Origin: Sphingomonas sp. HMP9
GTDB lineage: Bacteria > Pseudomonadota > Alphaproteobacteria > Sphingomonadales > Sphingomonadaceae
Direction of reading: 5' to 3'
Assembly (NCBI RefSeq): GCF_013374115.1
Contig: NZ_AP022673.1
Location: 2,628,001 to 2,692,000 of the forward strand
Length of the DNA stretch: 64,000 nucleotides
In this document: one piece after another, positions 1-8,948 of the stretch
Layout of the letters: every line of letters begins with the position of its first letter
Numbering within the stretch: position 1 is the first letter of the stretch
Position numbers and translations under genes: made by a program
Notes under the pieces: model-generated
The model's input: the letters and a program-made list of their open reading frames with translations, nothing else
Told to the model about the DNA's origin: nothing
The model's database searches: none

Positions 1-35
1 AAATTTACCGCCGCGTTGCACTTGGAGATTGAAAC

Positions 36-467
36 ATGAAATTAGTCCACGTCGATGAACCGTCCATACTGCTACTATTGGATGACGCCTTAAACATCGT
101 CCAAGCGTGGCGCGTGCGGCGAAACAAGCGGTTGGCAGCTTGCGTGATCCGTGTCACCGGTTTGCGATCCACCGCGCACGGACGACCGGCGCTCCGCGAC
201 GATCATCTTGAAACGGACGGGCTAGGTTGCATCCGCCTTCTATTGTGGATCACCAACGAAAGACCGGGCGCCAGCACCAAGGCCAACTTTCACCGGTTCG
301 AACGGATGTTCAGTGACAACCCAACCGACGCGATCACGGCGACGTTGCGCATCTTAACCGGCAACGAAGCGCGAGCAGCGGGCGAAACATCGTATTTCAT
401 TTCGCAACAGTGGGCACATCATCCCGATGAAATGGCGGCAATCAAAGCGCTTGGCGGAATGCGCTAG
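36..467 (+). CDS. hypothetical protein, 143 aa
   Basis: An ATG start follows a GGAG-type ribosome binding site about eight bases upstream, and the frame stays open for 143 codons. The protein is soluble and basic, with no signal peptide or membrane segment. I recognise no family. The frame uses typical high-GC codons. It is the first gene of the accessory segment at the left edge of the window and points toward the convergent DUF4238 gene. The function is unknown. Confidence 0.5.
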   Translation: MKLVHVDEPSILLLLDDALNIVQAWRVRRNKRLAACVIRVTGLRSTAHGRPALRDDHLETDGLGCIRLLLWITNERPGASTKANFHRFERMFSDNPTDAITATLRILTGNEARAAGETSYFISQQWAHHPDEMAAIKALGGMR

Positions 468-539
468 GACGGCGAGCCGTGGACGTTCGTTCGCCGTTCC
501 GAGACTATGAGGCGTTTAAGAATGCCCGCGCAGTCGGAC

Positions 540-1487
540 CTAGAACGGCCGGTCGCGACTCCGATCGTATTTCGTCTCCAGCTTGCCATCAACCCAGCGC
601 GACCCGAACGGCGACGGTGCCGGTACCCCAAAATGTTTTGCGATGAAGTCGATCGGCGGCGGTGATTTCGAGAAGACGAAGCGCTTGGCGCCCGCGAGCA
701 TCATGCGGTTGTAGCGGGCGACGCCGCGTGCATTGACCCGTGATATCCATAGGCCGCCGGTATAGGCGTCGGGCAGTGGTAATACGTTAAACGCAAGCTT
801 GGGGGTCAGCGGCGCATAGAGATCGAACGGCATCGGCCGCTTACTCCACGGCTCCCGTGCCGCCACCCCGCCGTCCGCGAACAGGAACTCGCGATCGCAA
901 TCCGCGATCATGAGAATGATATACCCGTCTGCGATCGCTTCACGATACACATCATAGAGGTAAAGCATGTTCTCGAGCGCAAAACCGCGAAACGTTGAGG
1001 GGTCAACGGGGAGATCGCCCGAGCCATTATTCGCGCGATGCCAGTCAGTGAGCTTGGTAAGATATGACGGGCTGCGCACTACCAAGGCCGCGAGGTAATT
1101 GGCGATTGCAATGCGAACCGGTGTGGCCAGCGGCATGCGCTCATCATAGTCGCCTACGATGAAACCCAACTCCTGCACCTCCTTGCGCTGAATCGGATCG
1201 CCGCGTCCGGGGAGTTTGCGTCGCTGAATGCCATCGAGCGTCAACACCTGAGAGAGCGCACTTGCGAAAGGCGTCTCGATCTCGCGCGAAAACCAGCGCT
1301 CAATTTCCCTATCCTTGGCGCCGCTTGGGTCAAGCCTCGTATATAGCTCTCCCTCAACGCCAACCTTGGAGGGCGGCGCACGGAACGTCGTGCCGTCAGT
1401 ACGCACGACATGAAGCATGCCGTCTGCTCCGGCCCATTGACCTGACTGGACATTAGGCCACCAATGATGTCGCTTGGGCTCATTCAT
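540..1487 (-). CDS. DUF4238-family protein
   Basis: The 315-aa protein begins MNEPKRHHWWPNVQSG, the histidine- and tryptophan-rich opening typical of DUF4238 proteins. It continues with a segment (about residues 45-75) containing ELYTRLD and an FSREIETPFA stretch that also fits that family. A central region around NYLAALVVRSP and ENMLYLYD is helical. DUF4238 proteins are uncharacterised and are frequent in mobile and defence-rich DNA. The gene lies on the same strand as, and downstream of, the Panacea gene and the interrupted ATPase, so the three may share an island origin. The family call is pattern recognition only. Confidence 0.6.
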   Translation of the reverse strand: MNEPKRHHWWPNVQSGQWAGADGMLHVVRTDGTTFRAPPSKVGVEGELYTRLDPSGAKDREIERWFSREIETPFASALSQVLTLDGIQRRKLPGRGDPIQRKEVQELGFIVGDYDERMPLATPVRIAIANYLAALVVRSPSYLTKLTDWHRANNGSGDLPVDPSTFRGFALENMLYLYDVYREAIADGYIILMIADCDREFLFADGGVAAREPWSKRPMPFDLYAPLTPKLAFNVLPLPDAYTGGLWISRVNARGVARYNRMMLAGAKRFVFSKSPPPIDFIAKHFGVPAPSPFGSRWVDGKLETKYDRSRDRPF

Positions 1488-1922
1488 CGGTAAAGCGTAA
1501 AGCGCAGGGGGGCGAACGCCGCAAGTTGTTCCCGATCAGCGAACGCCCTGTTCGCGGTGAGATCACCGAACCGGCCAAACAGCGCGCCCTCGGTAGATGG
1601 CTAGCTGCACGCCGTGGCGTGACGGACCGAGCGCAACGGACACGACCTCACGAAATCGGTTACTGGATTGGCGACTACACCTATGCCCTTGCGCAACAAA
1701 GGCGGCCAAATCAGCCTGATAGCTTCGATTTAAGGCGGAGGATTGATCCGCCTTCCACCTGGGCTAAGACCGTAGCTCGCCTAGAACCAAGGGTTGCACC
1801 ATTCCGGTAACGTAACGACGGTTAGCGACATCAATGAACTTCGTCACAGCTGGCGTCAAACCGTTGACTTTACCGGGGCAGGACGTCGCTCGAATGTGAG
1901 AGGCGAGTACGTACGCTCAATA

Positions 1923-2411
1923 TCAATGACTGAGGACGAATGGCCGTTTATAGGCAAGCTCTAGGTAGTGCCGTGCGATCAACTCGTCAGGAATATCCTT
2001 AGAGCTGCCCCTCCCGTCGTCATATATATGCGACCAAGGCGTATCTGATTCGTGCGTAATACGGGACAGCGCAAACGCATGCATGTCACCGTATGTCGAG
2101 ACGACGGACTTCAAAACGGAACGGTGAGCATCATCCAGCGCCGCCGCATAAGGCAATCCGAAATTGCTCGTTGCCATTGCGGTGATTGGACGAGAGCCGA
2201 AACTACGAAATTCCCGGTAAACCGAAGGAAAGACGGGTCCGTGCTGCCACGCTTCTGGCGACTCGTTGACCAGCGGGCGATGCAGCAGCCCTAGCGACCA
2301 CCCGTGAGAGATATACACGAGCTTGAGTAGCTGCATGATTGTCAGCTGCTTACCTTGGGCGTGAGCTTCGACCAGAATGCTGTTGGCGATCGCTAGAGGC
2401 GGGTAGGCCAT
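1923..2411 (-). CDS. Panacea-domain (DUF4065/SocA-like) protein
   Basis: The protein has the Panacea hallmarks: an N-terminal helix with IANSILVEAHAQGK, then TIMQLLKLVYISHGW, then EAWQHGPVFPSVYREF, and a C-terminal ARHYLEL segment. Panacea proteins are known as the antitoxin half of many toxin-antitoxin pairs and include the ClpXP adaptor antitoxin SocA. I chose ATG 2411; a TTG six bases upstream (2417) is closer to the GGAAGG ribosome binding site and is possible. No obvious small toxin gene adjoins it: the next gene downstream on this strand is the DUF4238 gene about 430 bases away. A second Panacea protein is encoded at 38470-38970 and shares the core motifs. Confidence 0.8.
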   Translation of the reverse strand: MAYPPLAIANSILVEAHAQGKQLTIMQLLKLVYISHGWSLGLLHRPLVNESPEAWQHGPVFPSVYREFRSFGSRPITAMATSNFGLPYAAALDDAHRSVLKSVVSTYGDMHAFALSRITHESDTPWSHIYDDGRGSSKDIPDELIARHYLELAYKRPFVLSH

Positions 2412-2624
2412 CGCCAAAGTGCCTTCCTTTCGGGCTACGCAGGTAAAATAGCGGCACGCATCGCCGCATCGAGAGATAGCTCATTTCGCCCTGAAGTGCC
2501 TAGATGTCAACAGTGGGGCTTGACATACGCGTATAACGAGGACGGCACGGAAAAGTTTCTAGCGCTTTCCTGCAATGGCAATGCTCGAAAGTTTGAAAAC
2601 GCTAGATAGTAGACTTTACGTGAT

Positions 2625-3089
2625 TCAAACCAGAGATGTAGGGTCCGCACGCTTGTTCAACGCACGTAGAAGCATCGGATGAATCGCGAAAGTTGTATCA
2701 TCATTCAACGCGCCATAATCTAAGAGTGGCTCATTCCGAAAACTCCACTCATACAAGCCGCCCTTGCGAAATCGGACTCCTATTGCTCCAATTATATAAA
2801 GTATTTCTAAAAATGTCTTTCTCAAGTTATTATAATGCCCACCGCGAGTGATGAGATCGCACTCGCTTACAAATCGCCCGTGAGCGGCTATAATATCACC
2901 AGCCATTAGGTTAATGCACAAGCTCTCTAATACACGTTCCGAGACGTCTTTCGCAGAGAACCTAACATCTAAATCTCGCAACACATTGAGTGGTTGCTCT
3001 AAATCGCCATACGCTTCACGCCACTCGTCAGCTATCGATCTTAATCTCTTTCTAGAATAGCTTGCTTCTGCGTTACGCACAGTTTTCTG
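2625..3089 (-). pseudogene. C-terminal part of P-loop ATPase gene, severed by IS66
   Basis: This is the 3' part of the ATPase gene whose 5' part lies at 4457-5640. It begins in the target duplication GTTTTCTG (3082-3089) and continues to the stop at 2625, encoding about 153 residues after the junction (VRNAEASYSRKRLRSIADEW onward). The segment is mostly helical with a winged-helix-like end and is AT-rich compared with its surroundings. Removing the element and one 8-bp duplicate joins the halves in frame to give a 1,641-bp gene (546 aa). The fragment lacks its own start and is presumably silent. Confidence 0.8.
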
Positions 3090-4456
3090 GTAATTACCCA
3101 CCCCCCTTGCGGACGAGCGCGATCGCTGATTCAAAGGGTGTATGGGTCGTCCGGATCTTGAGCGCCTGAGCCGCGAAGAACTGATCGAGCTGGTGCTGCG
3201 CCTGCAGCGCCCGGCCAAGACGTCGCAGACCTCGTCGAAGCCGCCCTCGACCGACCGCAAGGAGCGGCGCGAGTCCTCGCGGCCGGGCGGGGCAAAGCCG
3301 GGCCACGAGGGACATAGCCGGATACGAGGCGACGCATTCGATCGCGCAATTGATCATCGTCCGGACACCTGCACCGGCTGTTGTGCGGCACTACCGGTCG
3401 ATCTGGCTGCCGAGACCGTCAGCGAGCACGACACGGTCGAACTTCCGCCGATCACGCCCATTGTAGAGCGCCACAGACGGTTGTCGGTTCGTTGCCCATC
3501 GTGCGGGATGCGCGTGGCAGCGGCTCTACCGGACGCTGCGAAAGGAACGCCGTTCGGCGCACGGATCCATGCGATCGCGACCTATCTGAAGACCTTTCAG
3601 GCGCTGTCCTACGAACGACTTCAGGGAGCGTTTGCCGACCTGTTCGCCCTGACGATCAGTCAGGGCGGCCTGATGAACATGCTCCGCCGTGCACAGGAGC
3701 ACTTCGTGGACGGACGCGAGGACGCGGTGTCGAGCTTGCGTCAGGCAAGCGTCGTCAGCTCGGATGAGACCGGGGTGCGTATCGAAGGCAGCAACTCATA
3801 CCACTGGGTTTTTCGGTGCGACCGTGCCGTCGTTCACACAGCGGCCCCGACCCGCGGCGCGATCGTGGTACGCACCATGATGGACGGGCATCGCCCGGAC
3901 GTCTGGTGCTCTGACCGCTATGCAGCCCAGCAAGGTCATGCCGATGCACACCAGGCCTGCCTCGCCCATCTTGCGCGCGATGTCGCCTACGCGCTTCAGA
4001 ACAGTGAGGACTTCTTGCCGATGCGCCTCAAACTATGGCTTGGTAAGGCGTTCAGACTGGCCAGGGACATCCGCCATCTCGCACGATCCACGATTGCCGC
4101 CAGGCGACGCGCTCTGGAGCGAACCATCGGCGATATCCTCAGTACGGCGACGGCGTGCGATCTGACCCGAAAGCTCCAGAACAAGTTTGCTCGCGCCAGA
4201 GAGCAGCTCCTGACCTTTGCCTATTGGCCCGGCCAGGTCGAGCCGACCAACAACGCGTGCGAGCGCGACCTTCGCCCCGCTGTCATCCAGCGCAAGGTCA
4301 CCAACGGATACCGCGCCATGTGGGCCGCCCAAGGCGAAGCCGATGTCAGGACCGTCGTCGCCACCGCACGTCTCACGCCTGGCGCCAACATCTTCGGTAC
4401 GATCGCAGCAACCCTGGGCGCCTAAAAATCCGTCAGATTTGGGGGTGGGTAATTAC
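3090..4456 (+). mobile_element. IS66-family insertion sequence (ISBst12-like, single transposase)
   Basis: The element is 1,367 bp long. Its ends are 16-bp perfect inverted repeats, GTAATTACCCACCCCC at 3090-3105 and its complement at 4441-4456. It is flanked by an 8-bp direct repeat GTTTTCTG at 3082-3089 and 4457-4464, the duplication length expected for IS66. It carries only a TnpC-type transposase and lacks tnpA and tnpB, as in the ISBst12 subgroup. It interrupts a P-loop ATPase gene. The perfect ends and duplication suggest a recent, simple insertion. Confidence 0.93.
3142..4425 (+). CDS. tnp: IS66-family transposase (TnpC type)
   Basis: The 427-aa protein starts with a helical leader (ELIELVLRLQRPAKTSQTSS). 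A zinc-finger region with two CxxC pairs follows (CTGC near residue 76 and CPSC near 118), as in zf-IS66. The DDE core is visible as SSDETG (first D), DVWCSDRY (second D) and PTNNACERDLRP (E). The product catalyses DNA transposition of the surrounding element. It is intact, full length for the single-ORF subgroup, and lies entirely between the inverted repeats. Confidence 0.93.
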   Translation: MGRPDLERLSREELIELVLRLQRPAKTSQTSSKPPSTDRKERRESSRPGGAKPGHEGHSRIRGDAFDRAIDHRPDTCTGCCAALPVDLAAETVSEHDTVELPPITPIVERHRRLSVRCPSCGMRVAAALPDAAKGTPFGARIHAIATYLKTFQALSYERLQGAFADLFALTISQGGLMNMLRRAQEHFVDGREDAVSSLRQASVVSSDETGVRIEGSNSYHWVFRCDRAVVHTAAPTRGAIVVRTMMDGHRPDVWCSDRYAAQQGHADAHQACLAHLARDVAYALQNSEDFLPMRLKLWLGKAFRLARDIRHLARSTIAARRRALERTIGDILSTATACDLTRKLQNKFARAREQLLTFAYWPGQVEPTNNACERDLRPAVIQRKVTNGYRAMWAAQGEADVRTVVATARLTPGANIFGTIAATLGA

Positions 4457-5640
4457 GTTTTCTGTGTCATTTGGCTTGATGACGCTATTTCGTTAAGGCA
4501 TTCGTTCATGAACACAATGAGGTCACGGGGCCTGTAAAGTGTTCGATCCAGAATGTAATCAAAGCAGTCTTGATTGCCTACCCGAGCCGGAAAAACATCC
4601 TCGAAACTTGGTATGCGGCCTGTGTATTTATCTTTAAAGAGATACGCGATTCGCTTATCAGCTACGGCTTTTAGACTATCCTTGGACCACTTCAGCCTAA
4701 GCATCATATCCTCATACTTTTCGGTTTGAAAACCGCGAGTAGATGTCTCTTTTAGAACGGTTTCCAAAAGGTCGGCGCGTAAGCTAACCACGACCTTTAG
4801 ATTATGAATCCGCCGAAACTTCTTTAATGTTTCAATTAGCGCGCGGACAAGCTTAAACCGAAGCTTGTCGTGAACCCATCCGGTATCAAGATCGTCAATT
4901 GTAATATAGTATGAGAACGACTCATCTTTAAAAACGTCCTCAGCTAAAAAGTCCATTACCGTGTTTAGTTCTTGAAACTGAACCCCACTAACGACTTTTT
5001 GCGCCTTATTCACAACGTCGGTCGTCTGCTGAATCGAGGACGTGTTCTTGTCTTTGAGATCTGCGTTTAATTTTACTTTTCCGGCCTCTACGCCAAATCC
5101 AAGCTGGTCTTCAAAACTCTTCTCAATTTTCTCAACAACCTCACGGACACGCATTTCAGTGTCAGACCAGAAAGAGTCCCCGAAGTTGAATAGATAATTT
5201 AAGGCGCGCTTCTTCTTTTCGTTAGGATTGAACTTCTCAAATAAGTTCGCAATAAATCGATTGCTCAAACGATCGTCAGATAGCTGCTTCTTTAACTGAA
5301 GTAGCTCAATTGTAAGCACATGCCGCCAAAGAAGTTGATAGAAAATATCGAGATCAATGTTGAGGCTCTCAAAATATTGTAAAATAGTGGAATTGCTGAT
5401 GTAATTTAGGGACAGGGATTCTGGGTTGAGTCTTACGACGTTGTCGCATGTGGACTGGATATGCAGGAGGATTGCGCTTTTGCCGGAGCCAGTTCGACCT
5501 AGGGCGATACAGCGCGGGCTGGACGTCGAAACGATCTGCTCCAAATCAGTCGTTTGGACAAAGCACTCTTCAAGGAAAGCCGAATCGTCCTCAGCAGCGG
5601 TCGCGCCAACATTCAGACCCGGACGGAGAACGAACGGCAT
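4457..5640 (-). pseudogene. N-terminal part of P-loop ATPase (Sll1717-like), severed by IS66
   Basis: This piece encodes the first 394 residues of a predicted ATPase. A Walker A motif GRTGSGKS lies near residue 50, a Walker B-like YYITIDDLD near 245, and a conserved DRTLYRPRDLI segment near 370. That pattern matches the P-loop ATPase Sll1717 family, which often occurs in defence islands. The start is the ATG at 5640. In its present state the frame runs a few bases into the IS end and stops at 4453, giving a 395-aa truncated product that keeps the nucleotide-binding core. Base composition is clearly AT-richer than the flanks, a sign of horizontal transfer. The family name is from motif recognition. 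Confidence 0.7.
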
Positions 5641-5769
5641 GACAATTCCTCGCGGTTTGTCGTTCCCTTTTGACCACCCGACGATGGGCAGTCAATGTAG
5701 CGCCCTACCCCTGTTCTGCCTCGCGAAGGAGGCGGACCTGAAACGGGGCTTAGATCATTTTAATACACG

Positions 5770-5810
5770 TGCTGCCGGTGAGGATTGAACTCACGACCTA
5801 AGACTTATCA
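5770..5810 (-). other. 3' tRNA fragment, likely attachment-site relic
   Basis: On the minus strand this stretch reads as the 3' part of a tRNA: the end of an anticodon arm (GATAAGTCTT), a variable region AGGTC, a perfect T-arm (GTGAG, TTCAATC, CTCAC), an acceptor strand CGGCAGC and a discriminator A. The 5' half is absent and no CCA follows. tRNA 3' ends are common integration sites, so the fragment probably marks the edge of the accessory DNA at 1-5.77 kb. The rest of 5641-5923 contains no gene I can support. The tRNA identity cannot be fixed from a fragment. Confidence 0.55.
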
Positions 5811-5923
5811 GAGCGGGCAAGCGGTTAGCGTCGCCCGTCTCTTCGATCACGATGTGCCAGGGGCCGTTACACGCCGTCCACAGTTCGGTTAGCATATTGG
5901 TCAGCGACTACGCCGCGATCCGT

Positions 5924-5957
5924 AAAAATCCCTGCATTTTCAACGTTTGCAGGGATT
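5924..5957 (-). terminator. intrinsic terminator of tRNA-Ser
   Basis: A perfect 10-bp inverted repeat, AATCCCTGCA at 5927-5936 and its complement at 5948-5957, encloses an 11-nt loop. On the minus strand it is followed by a T-run (TTTTTA). It lies directly downstream of the tRNA-Ser gene, so it fits a Rho-independent terminator for that transcript. Confidence 0.8.
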
Positions 5958-5960
5958 GAC

Positions 5961-6053
5961 TGGCGGAGACGGAGGGATTCGAACCCTCGGTACCAGTAAA
6001 CCCGGTACGGCGGTTTAGCAAACCGCTGGTTTCAGCCACTCACCCACGTCTCC
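5961..6053 (-). tRNA. tRNA-Ser(GCT)
   Basis: The 93-nt gene has an acceptor stem GGAGACG paired with CGTCTCC, a discriminator G and an encoded CCA at 5961-5963. The T-arm contains GGTTCGAATCC. The anticodon stem-loop GCGGT-TTGCTAA-ACCGC gives anticodon GCT, which reads AGC serine codons. The long variable arm typical of class II serine tRNAs is present. Confidence 0.95.
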
Positions 6054-6336
6054 GGCTGCAGCAGATGCGGGGCTATAGCGAGGGTCGGTGCGGGGGGCAA
6101 CGCCTGTAATGGGTCGGGCTTGCGAATTCCGGCATTCCCCATGCGGGACCCAACCGGTGCCTCGGGCCGAGCGCTCGCAATCGCGCCATTCACCCCGAAT
6201 TCGGCCAAATTCGACACGGGCGCTCGGTTCGTTCATTGCGCGGCAAGGCCGAAATTGGTTAACTTAGGCAGCGACGGGCATTCGGATGGTCACTCTGCCA
6301 TCTTCGTCTGCCCTGGTATTTTGGGGATCGATCGAC

Positions 6337-7107
6337 ATGCGTAGCGTCTGGCTTGGCCTGGGTGCCCTAGCGGCAGCCGTTTGCGGCGGCACCGCGTCCG
6401 CGCAGGTCCGCACGATCGATCCCAACCAGGCGATCGACGGCGATCTCGCACCGCGCGCCTATCAGGCCCCGTCGCGTCACGCGACCACGCAGCCGTCGCG
6501 CCCGGCGGCTCCGGACCCGACCTATCCCGAGACGCCTCCGCAGGACGCGGTCCCCGCGCCGCCCGCCGCGACGACGAACACCCGGCCGCCGGAAACGCGC
6601 GCCGAGGCGACGATGCAGGCCGCCGACACGTATGAGCGCGACGATCTGCTCGCGGCGGGCGAAGGCGTGTTCGGCAAGGGTGCCGCGGGTCTCGGCGGCA
6701 TCCTCGAGAACATCCTGAAGGACCAGGGCCAGCCCAACGCCTATATCGCCGGGCGCGAGGCGTCGGGCGCGTTCATCCTCGGCGTCCGCTATGGCTCGGG
6801 GATCATGAACCACAAGGTCGAGGGCCAGCAGCCGGTCTATTGGACCGGACCGTCGGTGGGCTTCGACGTGGGCGGCGACGCGAACAAGGTCTTCGTGCTG
6901 GTCTACAACCTCTACGACACCGAGGAACTCTACAAGCGCTTCCCGGCGGTCGAGGGCCGGCTGTACCTGGTCGGCGGTTTCGCCGCGACCTATCTGCGCC
7001 GCGGCAACGTCGTCCTGATCCCGATCCGCCTGGGCGTCGGCTGGCGCGCAGGCGTGAACGTCGGGTATATGAACATCACGCACAAGAGCCGGTGGTTGCC
7101 GTTTTAA
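6337..7107 (+). CDS. eipA: EipA-family envelope integrity protein (DUF1134)
   Basis: From ATG 6337 the 256-aa protein starts with a signal peptide (LGLGALAAAVCGGTASA), followed by a proline-rich linker to about residue 95. A C-terminal DUF1134 domain follows, with GQPNAYIAGREASGAFI, VRYGSG, VYWTGPSVGFDVGG and RGNVVLIPIRLGVGWR. EipA of Brucella is a periplasmic beta-barrel-like protein needed for cell-envelope integrity. A longer frame opens at 6286, but its extra 17 residues precede the signal peptide, so I prefer the internal ATG. The gene stands alone. Confidence 0.85.
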   Translation: MRSVWLGLGALAAAVCGGTASAQVRTIDPNQAIDGDLAPRAYQAPSRHATTQPSRPAAPDPTYPETPPQDAVPAPPAATTNTRPPETRAEATMQAADTYERDDLLAAGEGVFGKGAAGLGGILENILKDQGQPNAYIAGREASGAFILGVRYGSGIMNHKVEGQQPVYWTGPSVGFDVGGDANKVFVLVYNLYDTEELYKRFPAVEGRLYLVGGFAATYLRRGNVVLIPIRLGVGWRAGVNVGYMNITHKSRWLPF

Positions 7108-7320
7108 GGCGCAGCGCGGCAGGCGGCGACGCCCGCCCGACTCGCGCAAGCCCGGCCGGCGGGGCATAGCCCCGTCCGACGCCGCGGGCTTGGCTCGCGG
7201 CGCAGCGCCGCCCCCGCCAGCACCGCGTACCCTCCACAACCCTGGACTCCCGCCCTAGCCGGAGAACAGCCCGTGAAGCGCCCGGTGGCACATACCCGCG
7301 CAATCCCCTAACACCGCCGC

Positions 7321-7665
7321 ATGGCAAAACCCGACCGCCTCGCCCGCTTGGACGCCCAACGCGAAGACCTCGAAACCGAATACCGCGAGACGCTCGTCGC
7401 GGCGCTCGAGAAAACCGCGTCCGGTTCGCTCGGCCTGTTCGACCGCACCCCGGACCGCCGCGTCCGCGCCGCGATCGCACCCACGATCGACGCGCTGACC
7501 GAGATGGGCAGCGACATCGCCGCGATGCGCGACCGCCTGATGCTGGAACCGTTCGCGCTCCACCGCGACTTCTTCGCCGCACGCGGCCCGGTCAGCGCAA
7601 GTGCGGTGGGCGAGCAGAAGGAGGCGCGGCTCTGGCTCGACCGTCTCGCGGCCTCGTCGTCCTGA
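7321..7665 (+). CDS. conserved hypothetical protein, 114 aa
   Basis: This short, mostly helical protein begins MAKPDRLARLDAQREDLE and has no signal peptide or membrane segment. It has a charged N-terminal helix that could form a coiled coil, then a central segment GLFDRTPDRR. I recognise the pattern as a small protein of unknown function seen in sphingomonads but cannot assign a role. It converges with pyrC, with a palindromic repeat between them. Confidence 0.65.
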   Translation: MAKPDRLARLDAQREDLETEYRETLVAALEKTASGSLGLFDRTPDRRVRAAIAPTIDALTEMGSDIAAMRDRLMLEPFALHRDFFAARGPVSASAVGEQKEARLWLDRLAASSS

Positions 7666-7712
7666 CCGGAATCAGGACCCAGGATCACTAAGCGCGACGT
7701 ACTCGGTTCTGG

Positions 7713-7732
7713 ATCCTGACTTTCGTCAGGAT
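7713..7732. repeat. palindromic intergenic repeat / possible bidirectional terminator
   Basis: The 8-bp arms ATCCTGAC and GTCAGGAT enclose a TTTC loop between the convergent genes ending at 7665 and 7778. A partial copy of the arm (AATCAGGACCCAGGATCA) lies just upstream. This kind of repeat is common between genes in sphingomonads. It may stop transcription from both sides, but there is no long T-run. Confidence 0.5.
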
Positions 7733-7777
7733 GACGGCGCATCGGGACGCATGCTGCGAGCGAAAGTCCGGACGCGC

Positions 7778-8815
7778 CTACCCCTCGAACCGCCAGCCCG
7801 CATTCGTCCCGGCGAGGAACGGCACCACCGCCGTCTCCCCCGCGCCGATCGACGCAGGCACGTCGGCATCGCCGCGCACCAGCGTCACAATGCCCTCGTT
7901 CAGCGGCAATCCGTAGAACCGCGCGCCATGCTCCGACGCGAACCCCTCGAACCGGTCGAGCGCGCCCTCCTGGTCGAACACGCGCAGATACGCCTCCAGC
8001 GCGAACGGTGCGTTGAAGATCCCCGCACACCCACACCCGGACTCCTTCGCGCCGACGACATGCGGCGCGCTGTCCGTCCCCAGGAAGAACCGCGACGATC
8101 CCGATACCGCCGCCCGCCGCACCGCCAGCCGATGCGTCTCGCGCTTCAGCACCGGCAGGCAATAGGCGTGCGGCCGCAGCCCCCCGTCGAACAGCGCGTT
8201 GCGGTTGATCAGCAGGTGCTGCGGCGTGATCGTCGCCGCGATCGGATGATCCGCCTCGGCTACGAACGCCGCCGCCTCGGCCGTCGTGATATGCTCGAGC
8301 ACGATCTTCAGGCCGGGATAGTCGCGCACCAGCGGCGTCAGCACGCGCTCGACGAACACCGCCTCGCGGTCGAAGATGTCGATCGACTTGTCGGTCACCT
8401 CGCCGTGGATCAGCAGCGGCATGCCGATCCGCTGCAACGTCTCCAGCACGCCGGTCAGCGCGCGGATATCGGTGACGCCGTGCGCGGAATTGGTCGTCGC
8501 GTGCGCCGGGTACAGCTTGCACGCGGTGAACACGCCCTCGGCATAGCCGCGCTCCAGTTCCGCCGGATCGGTCCCGTCGGTCAGGTAGCATGTCATCAGC
8601 GGCGTGAAATCGACCCCCGTGCCGAGCGCTGCCATGATCCGGCCCCGATAGGCCTTGGCCGCCTCGATCGAGGTCACCGGCGGGGTCAGGTTCGGCATGA
8701 TGATCGCCCGTGCGAACTGTCGCGCGGTATGCTTCGCGACCGCCTCCAGCATCGCGCCGTCGCGCAGGTGGACGTGCCAGTCATCGGGGCGGCGGATCGT
8801 GAGGCGCTCGGTCAT
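7778..8815 (-). CDS. pyrC: dihydroorotase, class II
   Basis: The 345-aa protein opens with TIRRPDDWHVHLRDG, whose HVH pair (residues 14 and 16) is the zinc-binding motif of dihydroorotase. Further hallmarks are IIMPNLTPPVT, LLIHGEVTD and LEHITT, plus FFLGTDSAPH near the C-terminus. It catalyses the reversible cyclisation of carbamoyl aspartate to dihydroorotate in pyrimidine biosynthesis. Length and motifs match the homodimeric class II enzyme. It is divergently arranged from ygfZ. Confidence 0.95.
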   Translation of the reverse strand: MTERLTIRRPDDWHVHLRDGAMLEAVAKHTARQFARAIIMPNLTPPVTSIEAAKAYRGRIMAALGTGVDFTPLMTCYLTDGTDPAELERGYAEGVFTACKLYPAHATTNSAHGVTDIRALTGVLETLQRIGMPLLIHGEVTDKSIDIFDREAVFVERVLTPLVRDYPGLKIVLEHITTAEAAAFVAEADHPIAATITPQHLLINRNALFDGGLRPHAYCLPVLKRETHRLAVRRAAVSGSSRFFLGTDSAPHVVGAKESGCGCAGIFNAPFALEAYLRVFDQEGALDRFEGFASEHGARFYGLPLNEGIVTLVRGDADVPASIGAGETAVVPFLAGTNAGWRFEG

Positions 8816-8948
8816 GCCGTCTTCCTATCGGCGCAGGGCCTCAGACGCCAGCCGGACCGGCCCGGGTTTTCGTCGCATCGACGGATACGGACTGGGGGCA
8901 AGGCATCCGCTCGGTTGGAAATCGCCGCGCGCGCACTAGGTGGTAGGC

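Noticed and set aside
1526..1810. 94-codon frame between DUF4238 and Panacea genes
   Set aside because: It starts at TTG without a ribosome binding site, and the product is arginine-rich with no family resemblance.
5981..5995. GGATTCGAACCCTC in tRNA-Ser as a possible attachment partner of the tRNA-Gln T-arm
   Set aside because: Shared T-arm bases are common to many tRNAs; similarity does not extend beyond the arm, so it is not an att duplicate.
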